A stretch of 64,000 nt of DNA, from the NCBI GenBank assembly GCA_023101885.1, contig JALPQD010000138.1, positions 2,534,542 through 2,598,541 on the forward strand, written 5' to 3'. Shown here piece after piece: positions 12,646 to 25,632 of this stretch. The translations under genes and the position numbers were made by a program. The notes below the pieces were generated by a model, which was given only the letters and a program-made list of their open reading frames with translations, had not been told where the DNA came from and made no database searches. The first letter of the stretch is position 1, and each line of letters starts with the position of its first letter. The stretch comes from Typhlomys cinereus. Its lineage: Eukaryota; Chordata; Mammalia; Rodentia; Platacanthomyidae.

Positions 12646-14439
12646 ATGACAGTTACAAATAAACTAATAGAGTTGAACTCATCTGTAAGAGTACAGCCTT
12701 TGTAACTGAAATCTGGGAAAAGTGAAAGCTAAAACTTCGTGAGATTCTGAGCTTGACCTATTTGGAATTTAAAGTTCATCCTGTACCAACATCACCAACA
12801 GTGCAAACAGGATCCCTGATATGCTATTCAAGTATCTGTGGACCATTATGCTTCTATATAAATAAGGATGTCTATTAACCAAATGAGTTGGGAAAAGCCA
12901 GTGATAGCTGTCAATACATTTGACTGGATCTGCTGAAGTCTATGGGATCAAGAATTGGTACCAGCTATACTTCACGTGCAATAAATTTCTGGCTTTATGA
13001 TTCCAGAATAAAATGTCACCACACGGATGTGTGCAAAAATTAAATTCAGTCTTTTAAACTAGTATGTAATTTAGTTGCAATCTCTAACATGAATGGAATA
13101 AAGTTTTATCAAATGCAGGCACCTCCATCACACACATATAAAAGGCAGAAAAGATACTTTGGGAACTGAGAATGTGGAGCAGGAGTTGGAGATGTAGTCT
13201 GCGAAGAAGGGAAAGCCACATATAATTATATATGTGAGCCCACACACATATGACGCACATGTATGCCTGTACTCCACACACACACATGAAAGCAGAAAAA
13301 TGAGAAAAGACTTTCTTTAATTCACTTTTGTCAGTTACTTGGTTGAGGGAGCAAACATGAAGTTTGCCTCAGTGTCATTTAAGAGATCCTTTGCCTACCT
13401 ATTTCATGGGGGTAAGATAGTTAAATGTTAAGCTTTGGCTAGACTGCCTGGAACTCTCCAAGGTTCTGACACCTACGGTGGTCTAGAATCCTAGGGCACA
13501 ACACTAGAAAAACCAAAGTTCATGGAAAACAGAACTGGAGAATCAGTGGTCTCTGGCCATTTCTAAATCTCAGTTCTAATATCTCTCATCCAGTCCCCCC
13601 TCCCTGTTCCACACCTGTCTTGTGGCACCCTGGGCACACCATCAAATCCTACCAGGTTCCTATTCTACTGTTTGACTTCTTATTTCAACTATTTCTCACA
13701 TCTGCTGTTCTAACATGCCACAGTTTCACAAGCCACAGCTGTGGCAGAGAAGTTAACTTCAATTTGTTTGGCTAGACCAGAACCATTGCAACTGAAAAAA
13801 AAATATATATAACTTCTTAAGCTTATTTCTTTCTCCCAGAAAGTGTTCCAAGGGAGCTGAGATGAGGGGGAATGGGAAAGGTGAGGTAACACAGTGGCAG
13901 TAATGGGTCTGCTCCAGCCTGCCCACTGGACCCAAGTGGTCAAGGCCACTGTGAGCAGAGGAACAAGGAAGAGTGCACAGTGCCCTGTCTGCTAGGCCAC
14001 TTGTCAAATGGGAGGCGCATGTATGTGGGGGGCACATGAGATGGAGAGCTGTCAGAATCAGCCCCAAAGAATGCTTGGATTTTATCTTAACCTCCCAAAC
14101 TCCAGTCTGCTTGTACCAGCTGATGCTGTACCAACCTTTTCCTGTGAGGAAAAATAGCCAGAAGACAGAATTCTCCCTAGGAACTTGAGAGTCTTTCAAA
14201 GGCAGCCTCACAGGAAAGACAAAGGGCAAGATCAGGCAGAAGTGGCTCAGATACCAAACTGATTAAAGAAGAGGAACTTCAATTTTATTTCATCGACTTT
14301 TACACCCCCTAGGTGGAGAAGGGAAGGCAAGGGCATTCCATGGTGTTTGCCTGAGGAAACAAAGCAGTCCTGCCTGGCTTCCCTCCGACTTCCTCTCTGG
14401 GGGATCCAGCAACATTCAAGCACAGGCTGCAGTTACAAT

Positions 14440-14605
14440 GCCAGGCTTTAAAGTCGATGCCACCATCACCAGCTATATGGCTGTTAGCAGGCTACTTTCC
14501 GGTGCTGTAGTCTCCACTGTAGGGTGGAGATGAAATGTACCTCCCTCAAAAGGCTTTATGAGGATTAAATAACTAGCCTTGAACACATGAAACAAAACTT
14601 GTGTC
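14440..14605 (+). repeat. MIR element
   Basis: CACCAGCTATATGGCTGTTA, then TGTAGGGTGGAGATGAAATG and TTTATGAGGATTAAATAAC are in MIR order across the core and 3' part. Confidence 0.7.
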
Positions 14606-14759
14606 TAGTCTTCGACAGCATGATACTTTTATCAGCTGTGAAATTACTGTTACACACGTGCATCTTTGACAGCTCCATTGTGTGACTATTCTATAACATC
14701 ACACTATACAGAAATAATGGAAAAAATTTAACTTTCCTTTCTAATGTTCATCAAAATCT

Positions 14760-15355
14760 GCTCTTCATTATTGGTCATAATCTATTACCATTGCCTTCAA
14801 CAATTACCCTGAAGTTGACTGCTCACTGCACTATCTCCTCTATTCAGGCCACTGTCACTCATGCCTGCACTGTGGCAATGGTCCTAACTGGTCCGTCTCC
14901 TTTCTGATCTGCTTTCCTTAGATAAGTCAGAGGACCATGAGGTCATATCATCTTGCTCAAAACTCTTAACTGGCTTCCAACTGCACTCAGTAAATGTCAG
15001 GTCCTTACCGAGGTTTAACTAGGATTTTACCAGTGGCCGCCAGGCTTATCCGTACCTCCTTCTATCCTGGGTTCCAGAGCTGCTGCTTTCTTCCTGCCTG
15101 AACTCAAGTTTCTGATAAACCCCATCAGTAAGGCCTTCCTCTTGCCACCTCTGTGGACTCTACCACAGCTCTGCTTTCTTCCAACATTCTTTACCATTTG
15201 CCATTTTGTGTATTTATTTTCTCTTGTTTTCTCTCTTTTCAGGATTTAAAGAAACTCAATAATTTTGAACTTTTTAAAATTCTGGATTCCCTAGATTTAG
15301 GACAACATTTGGCATATAGTAAGAGTGCAATGAATATTTGTCGAATTAACAATAT
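14760..15355 (+). repeat. LINE-2 (L2) 3' fragment
   Basis: The order of blocks is that of an L2 3' end: TCCTAACTGGTCCGTCTCCT, AAGTCAGAGGACCATGAGGTC (in part), CTCAAAACTCTTAACTGGCT, GTAAGGCCTTCCTCTTGCC, then a 3' end TTTGGCATATAGTAAGAGTG and CAATGAATATTTGTCGAAT. It is an old element, predating rodents. Confidence 0.75.
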
Positions 15356-15699
15356 TTGCTATTATTGTGCCTTCTGTGACATATTTATACTACATTATCT
15401 TAATAGCTTCCAAAAAAGATTTTATGTTTCTAATGTCTTGCCTCCTGGTCTATCTACACATCCCCAGATCACTAACTGACACACTGCTTTCATAATGTTA
15501 TTCTTCAATTCAGAAACATTCCTTTCTGATCTAGGCAGGTGCTGAGTGTGCTTTGCAAGATGCTATTAGAAGCACATAATGAGACAGACTGGGTGATTAA
15601 GACAGTTTGGAAAACACAGGGTTAAAGATTTGTGTTATTTACCCATGTGCGGTATGAACTATCTCCTCAAGGAGTATACAGCAGTTCCCTCTGCTTGTG

Positions 15700-15852
15700 T
15701 TTATTTATTATTTTTTGTGGGGGGGAGAGGGAGAGGAAACAGGAGAGAGAGAACTTGTAGGGTCCCTCCTCTCCTTTGACATCTATCTAGTCAACTCTGG
15801 GGATTGAACTTTGTCTTCCACATTCTGTGGCTTTCCCTTATCAACAAGTCTA
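15700..15852 (-). repeat. RSINE/B4-like fragment (reverse)
   Basis: GTGGGGGGGAGAGGGAGAGG, then CTCTGGGGATTGAACTTTGT and a degraded TTATCAACAAGTC end match the same reversed layout. Confidence 0.5.
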
Positions 15853-15867
15853 CTAAAAAGCGATTAG

Positions 15868-15957
15868 GTCCAGAAGTGGCTCAGTGGTTGATCAATTCCT
15901 GGCATATACAATGCTCTGGGTTCAATCCCTAACACTATTACCAAAATAAACAAAGCC
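15868..15957 (+). repeat. ID-like tRNA SINE
   Basis: AAGTGGCTCAGTGGTTGATC and GGGTTCAATCCCTAACAC are the A- and B-box parts of an ID-type element, with an AAAATAAAC tail. It sits directly before the older SINE at 15982. Confidence 0.65.
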
Positions 15958-15981
15958 TCGAAATTTAAATACACTGACACA

Positions 15982-16211
15982 TACTGGAGAGATGGCTCAG
16001 GGGTTAAGACTCTGTCTTGCAAGCAGAAGGTCCTGAGTTCGGATCCTAAGTCCCATGTAAAAATGCCAGGCAGAAAAGTGCAGTGGTCTGCACTTCTGGC
16101 CCTGGTGGATGGAGCCTGCAAAATCCCAGAGCGAAGCAGAAAGGAGGTAGAAGCAATCCAGGATGCCTGAATTCACCTTTGGTTCTCCACAGAGACACAC
16201 AGTGCACTCTG

Positions 16212-16255
<44 letters not shown>

Positions 16256-16262
16256 AAATATA
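15982..16262 (+). repeat. Older subfamily of the tRNA-headed SINE
   Basis: The head is TACTGGAGAGATGGCTCAGG. The body contains CAGTGGTCTGCACTTCTGG and AATCCCAGAGCGAAGCAG. It ends in a CA microsatellite (16216-16250) and AAAATAAATA. It links the older and younger forms because almost every segment aligns with both. Confidence 0.82.
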
Positions 16263-16859
16263 AAAAATTATGACAATATGTTATAGATCTAGCCTTGCAA
16301 CTTAAAAATAATACAATTTTTTAAAAAAGAAAGAAAAATAAGTCTCTGTAGGCCATAAGACCTACTCCAGTTTTCCTTTTGATAAATGGTGATCTCCTGC
16401 AATGATGTTGCTTGAATATTTGGCTTACATATTATATCCAACAAAGTGGTAGTGGTTAATGTAGATAATATATTAAGGTTTAGTTTAATAACCAGTGTTA
16501 AGAAACCGAGACTATGCAGAATGTTAATATTTTTAAAAATTAATAATGAAAATCATTTTGGATAACATGGTTTAAATGTTGAAACTGTTAGGGTAAAGTT
16601 TTGGAAAGCTACATCTTTTTGGCATTATACTTTTGTATAGTATGCTTAGTATTAGGCAAAGGACTTTTCTCTAAATGGAATTCCAAACTTTGCAGAAATG
16701 ACATATGACTGGCTACTTTATATGTTTATGTCAAATAGAATGCACTATTTGCTAAAATCAATGCTTCATTACTGAAAACTTCTGCAAATGTACTGTCTTA
16801 AAAAAATCAGAAGATAAGATTCCAAAAATTGCATACCAGACATATTTCGAGAAGTTATA

Positions 16860-17215
16860 ATAACCTTCTGGGAAGGCCTCACTCGGTATACAGCAGCCTT
16901 ATTTTACACAACAAGTCTATTACATTAGTCAGGTACATGCTACTATAAAACTCTGAAACAATTAACATGAAGAGAAAGGTTTACCAACCAAATAATGAGG
17001 AGCCTCATTTCTTTGAGTCTCTGATCAGGACGGGAGCATGTGAGACAGCTGTTCACCTTATGGCAGCGGAGATAAAGAAACAGATGGCCTGGTGCCCCAA
17101 CTTCCCTTTTAGGGAACACTCCACAAAACATAGGACCTCGTGTAAGGCTGCACCTCCTAAAGATTCCATCTGTTCCCAATAATGCCACCTTAGGTCAAGC
17201 TTTTATCACAAAACC
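16860..17215 (-). repeat. Possible rodent interspersed repeat
   Basis: CACCTTATGGCAGCGGAGAT and AAGGCTGCACCTCCTAAAGA, then CCAATAATGCCACCTTAGG have the order of blocks seen in a widespread rodent repeat that I cannot name with certainty. The strand is uncertain. Confidence 0.3.
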
Positions 17216-17260
17216 TTTGGACATGATTATCCTAACTATAGTTCATATTACATATAGTAC

Positions 17261-17338
17261 AGTACTATACCTGTGCATTAAATATGTAGTATATGACACA
17301 GTGCTATACCTATATACTAAGTATGATGTATATGATAT
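17261..17338. repeat. 39-bp diverged tandem duplication
   Basis: AGTACTATACCTGTGCATTA at 17261 and AGTGCTATACCTATATACTA at 17300 begin two adjacent 39-bp copies with several differences. Confidence 0.65.
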
Positions 17339-17449
17339 ACAGGTACACACCTCACTCAAAGATAATTATAGTAAGTTGTCTTTTACCTTGACAGAATACA
17401 GATTTTCAGGTTAAAATGCCACAGTAATTTTCATTTTAAAAGAAAAGGT

Positions 17450-17572
17450 TAACCAGGTATTGTGCCACATGCCTGAATTCCCGGCATTTGGGATGAGTAG
17501 GAGGATACAGAGCACAAGGTTACACAGTGAGTGCGAGGCCAGCCCAGGTCAAATGAGACCCTGGGGAAGCTG
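17450..17572 (+). repeat. B1-like SINE
   Basis: ACATGCCTGAATTCCCGGCA, GAGTAGGAGGATACAGAGC and GTGCGAGGCCAGCCCAGGTC are in B1 order; there is no clear A tail. Confidence 0.7.
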
Positions 17573-18118
17573 GGAGGGAGGGAGGAAGGCTCTGACAGTC
17601 CACTCTTGTTCCCTTCCTTTCTCCAGGCAGAGGAAAATGATCCCAAGTCCAGCTCCACAGATGGGCCTGATTAATTTCAGATTCTCATTGCCAGTAAAGG
17701 CCTTAGGTATGGTGGAGTTTGGCATCTACACTCTCACCAACACAGCTTAAGAACCCAAACAAAGTTCAGTCACCAAAACAAACCCAGAGAGCAGACTTAG
17801 GATAGTTCTTCATTCTGAAAAGCCATGGGAACAAGGGTTCTTCCTGCTCTGGATGTGATACTTAGAATGCAAAGCCATTTTACCAGAGTTACAACTCAGA
17901 CTGAGGCCCGCAAGAGAAAGGGGCAAAGCTGGGCTTCTGGAAAAACACTGCTGAGTCCCTGGTCAGCTAATGCAGGCTGCCCTCTGTGAGACTCCCTGTG
18001 TGGGAGATACACATTTCCATACATCTCAGCTCATTCCAGTCAGTTTTTATAATTGCAACTGAAAAGCTGCTGGATCACAAAGGATACTGTGGCTTGGATA
18101 GAAAATGACTCCTTCTCG

Positions 18119-18345
18119 GGGCTGGAGAGGTGGCTCAGGGGTTAAGCCTCTGCCTTGCAGGCGGAAGGTCTTGAGTTCAGATCCTAGACCCCACGTATAG
18201 ATGCCGGGGGAGAAGTGGGGGCGGTCTGCGTTTCTGGTTCTGGTAGGGCGGAGCCTGTGAATCCCGGGGCAGAGTAAACAAGGAGGAGGTGGAGGCGTCC
18301 ATGGTGGTTCCCGAATTCATCAGTGGTTCTACATACACACGCACA

Positions 18346-18382
<37 letters not shown>
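18119..18382 (+). repeat. Younger tRNA-headed SINE, copy 3
   Basis: Head, B-box and body are present, ending in a CA stretch. The AATAAA tail seen in other copies is missing, and the CA run passes straight into flanking DNA. The flanks (ACTCCTTCTC and ACTCCTCCTC) look like an imperfect target-site duplication. Confidence 0.85.
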
Positions 18383-18384
<2 letters not shown>

Positions 18385-19009
18385 CTCCTCTTGGGAATAT
18401 GAGACAGAGAGAAGCTGCCAGTTACTCATAAAATCTCAACTGAAGCATTCATTCCACAGGAACAGAAACTTGTACATGTCACTGGTTTAAAAAAAAGCAG
18501 ACAGGAAAAAAAGATGGGAGAGAGAAGAAAGATTGAGAAATAACTGCAGCAAGGAGCAAAGAAGAGACAGGAGAGACTTCATTGAGCTGGCTCCTTCCCG
18601 TGACCGCCAAGACGCTGCCTTCCTCGCCATGTTTCAAGAGACATCTGAGCAACCCCGCACCAAGGCAGTCACCAAAGGCTCTGCTGCTTAGTGGGTTACA
18701 TGGGGGCAGAAGGAAAAGTCAAATTGGGCTAAAATTTCAAATTAGAAGTGGTCAGTAATAACAGAAAAAGGAAGAGAAGGATCAAAACATGGCCCCAACG
18801 GCAACAAAATTTACAACAAAACTACAAATATAAATAGAGAGTGAAGAAAAAGTCACCTAATCTGCATCAAACAGAGGCCTGAAGGGAAGAGATCACCCAA
18901 GTGTCACACGTTCCAGAGGGCAAAAGGTCAGATCAAACATTAGACATCCAAATCCTTTCCTGACACATTTTTTCCACTTTTGTTAAACTTTCAGAAAAGA
19001 ATGTCAAAG

Positions 19010-19445
19010 TTTGACATTCTCTCTGCAGTTTCCCTCCCATCTGGTACCTCTTCCACCCCCTTCTTCCTCAGGTCTGTCCATACCACCCCCCCATTAGTCC
19101 TGACAACATTCGCATGGCTTGGAATCTTACAATTCTAATACAAATTAATCTTTCTAAAGCAGAACTCTTGGCAGAATGTTATTTCTCCATCTCCAAACTC
19201 CTCCGAGCTCTTCAGTGTGATGAGATCAAGCTTGGGTTCTTGGTCTAGTTAGTACGATCCTCCACAGCATCGTTCCAGTCTGTCTTTCCTCCGATCACCT
19301 CCTACGACCCACCTTCCCACCCTATGTGTTCAGTCACCCCGAAATGCTTTGCTCTTCACATAAACCTCCTCATTTTCCACATCTGTACTTTAGTTCAGTT
19401 ATCTTCGCCTTAAACTTAGCCTCCACCACACATAACCTAAACGTT
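19010..19445 (+). repeat. Probable L2 fragment
   Basis: TAAAGCAGAACTCTTGGCAG and GATCACCTCCTACGACCC resemble consecutive L2 blocks; the sequence is pyrimidine-rich and diverged. Confidence 0.45.
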
Positions 19446-20119
19446 CTATCTTCAAAGGAGTTTGGGATTTTTGAAGTTGCTATATATTCTGATTAATATA
19501 TAATTGGCATACAAAGGAGTCAAAGTAGAGACCTGTCAATCTACCTGTCAGTAACACTTTACTGAAACAAGAACGTGGCCCCTGCATGGGGTATACCAGA
19601 AGGAGCAGCAGTAATTCAGTCATATAGCTCAAGCTTTCAAGACCTTAAGTTCTAACTCAAATGTCATCTCGTATAAAAAATCCTGCCCTGCTCTCTAAGC
19701 CTACTTAGTGCTCAGGAACATGGCTCGGGTCACTCCACCACATGGAGAACTTCCCCCACAGACATCTCATTGAAACTGTAGTCCATAGTACCATGAATGA
19801 CAAGTAATGAATGATCAATACACACATGCATAAATTTATTCTCAGGCTAATGAGATTAAGCCCGGTCATTTTAAAGACATCTCTCTGAAGGGAAATCTGA
19901 GTTAGTCCAACATCTTTAACTAAGTCAGGTGTTGAAATTTTCTGTTCATGAGATGGTGCTGGGCAATGGAACTCCATGAGGTAAATAGGTCCCAAGGACT
20001 CCTTCCCTATAAATGTGATGAAAGCCCAACAAAACAGGTGTCATTCAATCTTAGGTCTCTGGAATTCTGCGTTTCAACACTGAATACACAGCTTTTCTTC
20101 CTACCAGAGTAAGAAACTC

Positions 20120-20245
20120 TCACCTGAGTGAGTTTTTAACTGGGACTTCTCAGCATCTAAATCCATGAGAAATAAATTTCTATTCCTTTATAAGTTACCC
20201 ACTCACATATTTTGTTATGGCAGCGCAAAACAAACTAAGATAAAA
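20120..20245 (+). repeat. MaLR-type LTR, 3' end
   Basis: GGGACTTCTCAGCATCTAAA, GAGAAATAAATTTCTATTCC and TTTTGTTATGGCAGCGCAAA follow the 3' end of old mammalian MaLR (MLT1/MST-type) LTRs, including the AATAAA signal. Confidence 0.6.
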
Positions 20246-21154
20246 TCTACAAACAAAAAGTATATGATATTATGCTACATGAAAAAATTCTGAGACAAGT
20301 TAAATTAGAAAATTGAATAAGCATTGGGTCATTAGCTTACTAGCAATTCAGGTTTTAGTTTTGTGGCATGATTTATTTAATTTGGAATGCCAAAGTCACT
20401 TATTAAATATCATACATTAGATTTAATTCACCATATAGCAAAAATGCAGAGAAAACATTTAGAATAATTAATAAAAACATTTCAGAAAGAAATAGGCTAT
20501 TTTGTATTATAATTATTGTTTCTGTTTCCATTAATCTCAATGAGATTCTCTAAAAAGAAATTTTCATCCTAGCTCTGCATAGACTACTACGGGAGAACTG
20601 GTGAGTTGTACATAGGGATAATGAGTAACAATTAGCTTGAAATAGCACAATAACCATGACACTACAAAGTAGTTAAAAGCAATATAGATCTGTTCTTGGC
20701 CAAGCTGATCTCAGTCTACAGCAATCTCATCTTGGTTGAAATTCAAAACAGTAATTATCAGCATTAAAAAGTCAATTCTTGAGATTCTTTAGTAATCAAT
20801 GTACTGTGGTCTATAAGCCTTGCTGGGTACTAAAGACTCAAACAGAAGAAATACTCTTTGGTCCCAAAAAGTTCAGTTTGGCAGAGAGATTACAAGCACG
20901 TAATCACCCAGCAGCTCAACAGCACCAAGAGGTGTGTACAGGTTGCCATGGGACCAGAGATCGGACCTGTACTTCATTTCCCTGGTGTGGCGACTTCAGT
21001 GTATGGCGAGTGACCATCTACAACTGGAAGCTCTTGTCACAGCTCCTTCAGCAACTTGCACTGCTGCCAGCGATGTAGCAGAAGCCTACATGCACAGTCA
21101 AAAACCAGCACGCTCCTCACAAAGTTCTACACAGCAGTTAATGTAAGACGAGCC

Positions 21155-21258
21155 CGCCTGGTGGTGCATGCCTGGCACTGGGAGTGCCAATACATGCGGA
21201 GACTACGAAGTGAGCTGGAGAGCTGGGCTGCACAGTGAGAATATGTCTTCAAATAAAA
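21155..21258 (+). repeat. B1-like SINE, diverged
   Basis: CTGGTGGTGCATGCCTGGCA starts the left arm, followed by a diverged GAGCTGGGCTGCACAGTGAG and ATGTCTTCAAATAAAAA at the tail. Confidence 0.6.
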
Positions 21259-22283
21259 ATTTAGTAAAATTTTTTCTTAAATTATCTGTCTCCAATATGT
21301 CATTTACCTATATTTGAAGAACCCACCGCTGGCTGTCATTCATTAATTACTACTGCACTACAGAATAATGTTTTATATATTCAAGTAATTTTTTGCTCAA
21401 AGGAAAGACTATAATTAAGTCTGAAATCAGATTCTGTACTCATAAATTACTTTCTAAAATATTTGCATCTCCAGTGAAAAACGGACTAAATCCCAACCTG
21501 AGAAGAGACATTTCATTTCACATATCACACAGCCCCCTTCTCTGGGAAGCTTTTCTACCACACTCCTCTGAAACCATGAAGCCGATGGATATCCAGATTC
21601 TTAATAAGACACAACAGATGGATGTGGTTAGTGAAACATGGTGAAGACTGAGGAGAAGAGGCAGTTGCTGACAAGCACAAAACTGTACAATTCTCACTAG
21701 CATTTAGGTGTGGGCAACTAATTTAAAAGCTACTTAAAATGCCTGTCTCAAGATTGTAAAGCAACATTTTAAAGTCGCTTTATGCTCATTAAATGCAACA
21801 CACTATTAAAGAATCTATCGTATTTGAAATAAGTCACAATTAGTTTTTTTGATAGGTAAAGCTATAAACAGTATCAAGTCATAGCATCACATAATTGAGC
21901 CACTTAAAATAAGATAGGAAAAGAGGCCAGTCATTGTTATTTATGCCAATCTGCCAGTGGCTGTATCTTTCTTGAGTAAGAATGACTTGGGTTTTGGAGT
22001 TTTCTATAATTTGAAGATTTAAAATCTACAGCATAAAAATATTCCTGCAATAATCACAGATTTCAATAAAGAAATAAAAATGTTCAGCAGAGAAATCAGT
22101 CACTTAAACTACATGGGATTTTTTCTGTTTGCAATGTGACCGAATTGGTTGAGTTTCTTAAAGCTTTATAGTCCCTTAAATGCAATAAGGTTATACTGAA
22201 AATTGAAATAACAAAATAGAAATTCCTTAAGAGAAAGTTTTAGGATCAGTGCTATAAAATGGAGTATTACTATTATAAACTTT

Positions 22284-22571
22284 TTTTTTAATTTTTTTTT
22301 ATTGTTATTTATTCAACTGTGTGTATGCGCGCGCGTGTGTGTCTGTGTATGTGTGTGTCTGTGTATGTGTAGAACCACGGACGAATTCGTGAACCACCAT
22401 GGACGCCTCCACCTCCTTCTGCCCCGGGATTCACAGGCTCCGCCCTACCAGGACCAGAAGCGCAGGCCGCCCCCGCTTCCGTCTGGCGTCTATACGTGGG
22501 ATCTGGGATCCGAACTCGGGACCTTCCGCCTGAAAGGCGGAGGCTTAACCCCTGAGCCACCTCTCCAGCCC
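22284..22571 (-). repeat. Younger tRNA-headed SINE, copy 4 (reverse)
   Basis: This is a full-length copy on the minus strand with a long T-rich tail at the left. The target-site duplication TACTATTATAAACTTT is at 22268-22283 and 22572-22587. It lies about 170 bp from the oppositely oriented copy at 22743. Confidence 0.9.
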
Positions 22572-22742
22572 TACTATTATAAACTTTATCATAGCCAAAT
22601 TTCACCTGATTGATCTGTTTTTTACTTTTCTCATAATTTCTTAAGTTCACACACACACACACACAGTGCCAAAGAAAGGTCAATCAATAAAATGGAAGAA
22701 AGCAAGAAGACATCAACGAGGTATTAAAACTCTAAAAAATTT

Positions 22743-23033
22743 GGAGCTGGAGAGGTGGCTCAGGGGTTAAGCCTCTGCCTTGCAAGTGGAAGGTCCTGAG
22801 TTTGGATCCTAGACTGCACGTATAGATGCCGGGCAGAAGCGGAGGCAGCCTGTTTCTGGTCCTGGTAGGGCGGAGCCTGTGAATCCCGGACAGAGTAAAC
22901 AAGGAGGAGGTGGAGGCGGTCCATGGTGGTTCCTGAAATCGTCCGTGGTTCTACACATACACACATACATACACACATGTGCACACGCGCATACACGCAC
23001 AATTGAATAAATAATAAATAAATAAAAAATGCT
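22743..23033 (+). repeat. Younger tRNA-headed SINE, copy 5
   Basis: This is a full-length copy with an AATTGAATAAATAATAAATA tail. The short target-site duplication TAAAAAATTT is at 22733-22742 and 23034-23043. Its head reads GGAGCTGGAGAGG, slightly diverged. Confidence 0.88.
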
Positions 23034-23044
23034 TAAAAAATTTA

Positions 23045-23800
23045 GGTAACTTCTGGGGGTAGGTGACAGATTTGAGGAGGGAAAAGAACTGCTCCTATCA
23101 TGGAAACTCCAGTGGTCCTAAAGGTACGAGTGAAGCATGGTGGTCCTGGCAGTGAGCCTGGATCCAGGGTATTGTCTCCTTGGCAAACCTCATCTCCTCC
23201 TGCTACAAGTGACCATACCACACTGAAGTAAAGCTTCCTTTGCAGCAGCATGCACAGTCATGCCTGGATCTAATCTGATCACCACAATGAACACAAGTCC
23301 TCTTAAACCAACACTTTTGGATCTTCTTTTTTGCCAGCTGCTGGAATAATAATTCTGGTACCAGAGAAAATTAGTTCTACGGCTGAGCATCTCTAAACTG
23401 AGGAACTATTTCTCTCACAGTTCCCAGTACGATTCCTTCAGTGACAGTAAGCAAATTCAAGTCACAAGTGACTTCAATATCACGTGCTAAAATGAAGAAA
23501 TCTCCAACTAGCTTGTCTTTCACGCCTGAAGTAATAGCGGCTCTACTGCTAGCAGCTTCCTCTCTGTCTGCTCTTGGGGTGGTCTGTCAGGGGGAAGGGT
23601 AGCTGGTGTCAGATTGAGGGTCAGGTCACTGAGACTCTGTTTCAAGGTTGATGTGTTTTCCAGAAACTTCCCCTTTGGGGGCATCTGAAATGTCTCAGTA
23701 TTCACAGATGGGAAGAGCATCAGCACCCCTCTGCATGTGAGGTCCAGGAAGAGTAGTGATGCCCAGGGCTCCCGAGGTAGCTGGGAAGGATTACAGTCCC
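23045..23800 (-). pseudogene. Possible broken processed pseudogene (unidentified)
   Basis: On the minus strand three overlapping open frames in different phases (23520-23726, 23190-23390, 23042-23251) give protein-like text with mixed residues rather than repeat-like text, as expected for a retrocopy broken by frameshifts. I do not recognise the parent. No poly-A tail or target-site duplication was established, so an old repeat is an equal possibility. Confidence 0.2.
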
Positions 23801-24424
23801 ATTTTCGAATCCAAGAATTATAAGGGAGAAAAATGAGACAATCTGATTATTTATTAAAAGTGATGAAGATAGGATATGGACACAAGGATAAGATATTCAA
23901 TAGCAAGGACACAATTCAGTCAAGAAAAAAAGGCAGTTGGAAAGTTCAACATTATGATACGGATGTTAAGAAGGTGCTAATGGAGCAGGAAAAATTATTA
24001 TCTAATTCTGTTCAATCTACTGGGAGCTAACTTCCACCCTAAAGCCCTTTCTAATCTTTAACTCAGGTTTCAAAGTCCTCCACATATTTTCCCATAATGC
24101 AAGACTTTTCTATCTGTGTGAAACCTATGCACACTTCCATGACTTTACATGTTCATATCCTAAGATCAAGATCTTCTTTAACCTCTATTCATTTTTCTTC
24201 ACACACTTAAACTTGGTGGCAATAATGTGGTACAGAGGTTCTGTAATGTTTATAGGTTCTTCAGTTTTTTAATGTGGTACTTTAGTGTCCTTAAGTCACT
24301 TTGGGAAGTGTGTTTAAAATGCAGAACCCTGGATCCTACACCCAAGGAGTCTAGGCAAGCACATTTAGAGATCATTATTTTATTTATTATTGTTGAATGT
24401 ACTGAAGTGGGTATATATGCCATG

Positions 24425-24545
24425 GCATGTGTGTGGAATCAATTCTTTCTTTTTATCATTACGTGGGGGCTGGAGATTGACCTCAGTTCATGAGGCTCAG
24501 GCAGCAACAGCTTTCCTGCTAAGCTGTCCTGTGGTCCTCCACCCA
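24425..24545 (-). repeat. RSINE-like fragment (reverse)
   Basis: GGGCTGGAGATTGACCTCAG, then TTTCCTGCTAAGCTGTCCTG is the reversed B-box and A-box end of an old tRNA-derived SINE. Confidence 0.45.
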
Positions 24546-25632
24546 GCAGGTCTAATAGGGACTTAGGGATTTTTCTTTTCATAGCTATTCATGTAATTTC
24601 AGTGTCTGGAGACTAAAGAACATACTTTGTGAGAAACACTATTAGTAATGTTCAAGACAGTTTTGTTGTTTTTTTTTTTTTAAAAAAACCTGTATTTTAG
24701 CTTCGTTAACAGTAATTTTGAAATTTCTTTCCTAATCAAGGTCATCTGAATCTGGTAGATTCTGCTTCTTTAAGAACTAACATTAAATAGATTCCTAATT
24801 TTATGAATTCATGTTACTTTCATTTCTATATAAGAGATCCTTGCTTTTCATGATAAATTGGAATGATGTCAAAGGGAGCCCCAAGATATTAATAACACAC
24901 CGTCTATCACTAGAATTCTTGGCAAAGCTGCCAACTAAGAGATTTGATTTTGGTGCTCTACCAATTTCTGTCATTCTCTCACCCCTACCAACATATGAGT
25001 GTTCCAAATGAATGTAAAGATGTTAAAAAAAAATCAAAGTGATTAATGTGGTAATAACTGCCTAGCAGCCAATTTCCTATAGATGCAGTATACCCAATGA
25101 CAAGACTTAAAGTTCCATGTACAACACATGTAAATCCATTTAAACTCATTGTTTATGACACAGTTTAAAAATGCAAACATGTATATCTTATGTACATGGA
25201 ATACTTTATTTCTGTACGACTTTAGAATATATTTCATAAACCTGGTAAATTCTCAAAGTAACTATGTCACAATGCCTTCAACCTCATAAAGCTGTAAGGG
25301 ATGCATATTTGAATAAGGAGTTGCTTCTGGCTCCTTGGCACTACTTAATCAGACCTGTGTAACATTTATATTAAGCTTCTGGAGCAGCAAATTCCTTCCA
25401 CTAAGACTATCAGCCTATCTAGAAGAACACTACTGAGGCCACAAAGTCATCCGGACCACAGGAATATGATACCAGCAAAACAAAACTTATATTATTACAA
25501 ATTAATCATAATAAAGTACCTGCCATAGTGCACATACTTAATGCATCAGGGACAAATGAACGAATGTGCAAATAATGGTTTTATGTACTACCTTTAAGTA
25601 TATGAACTTAAGAGAACAAACACCAAAATGAA

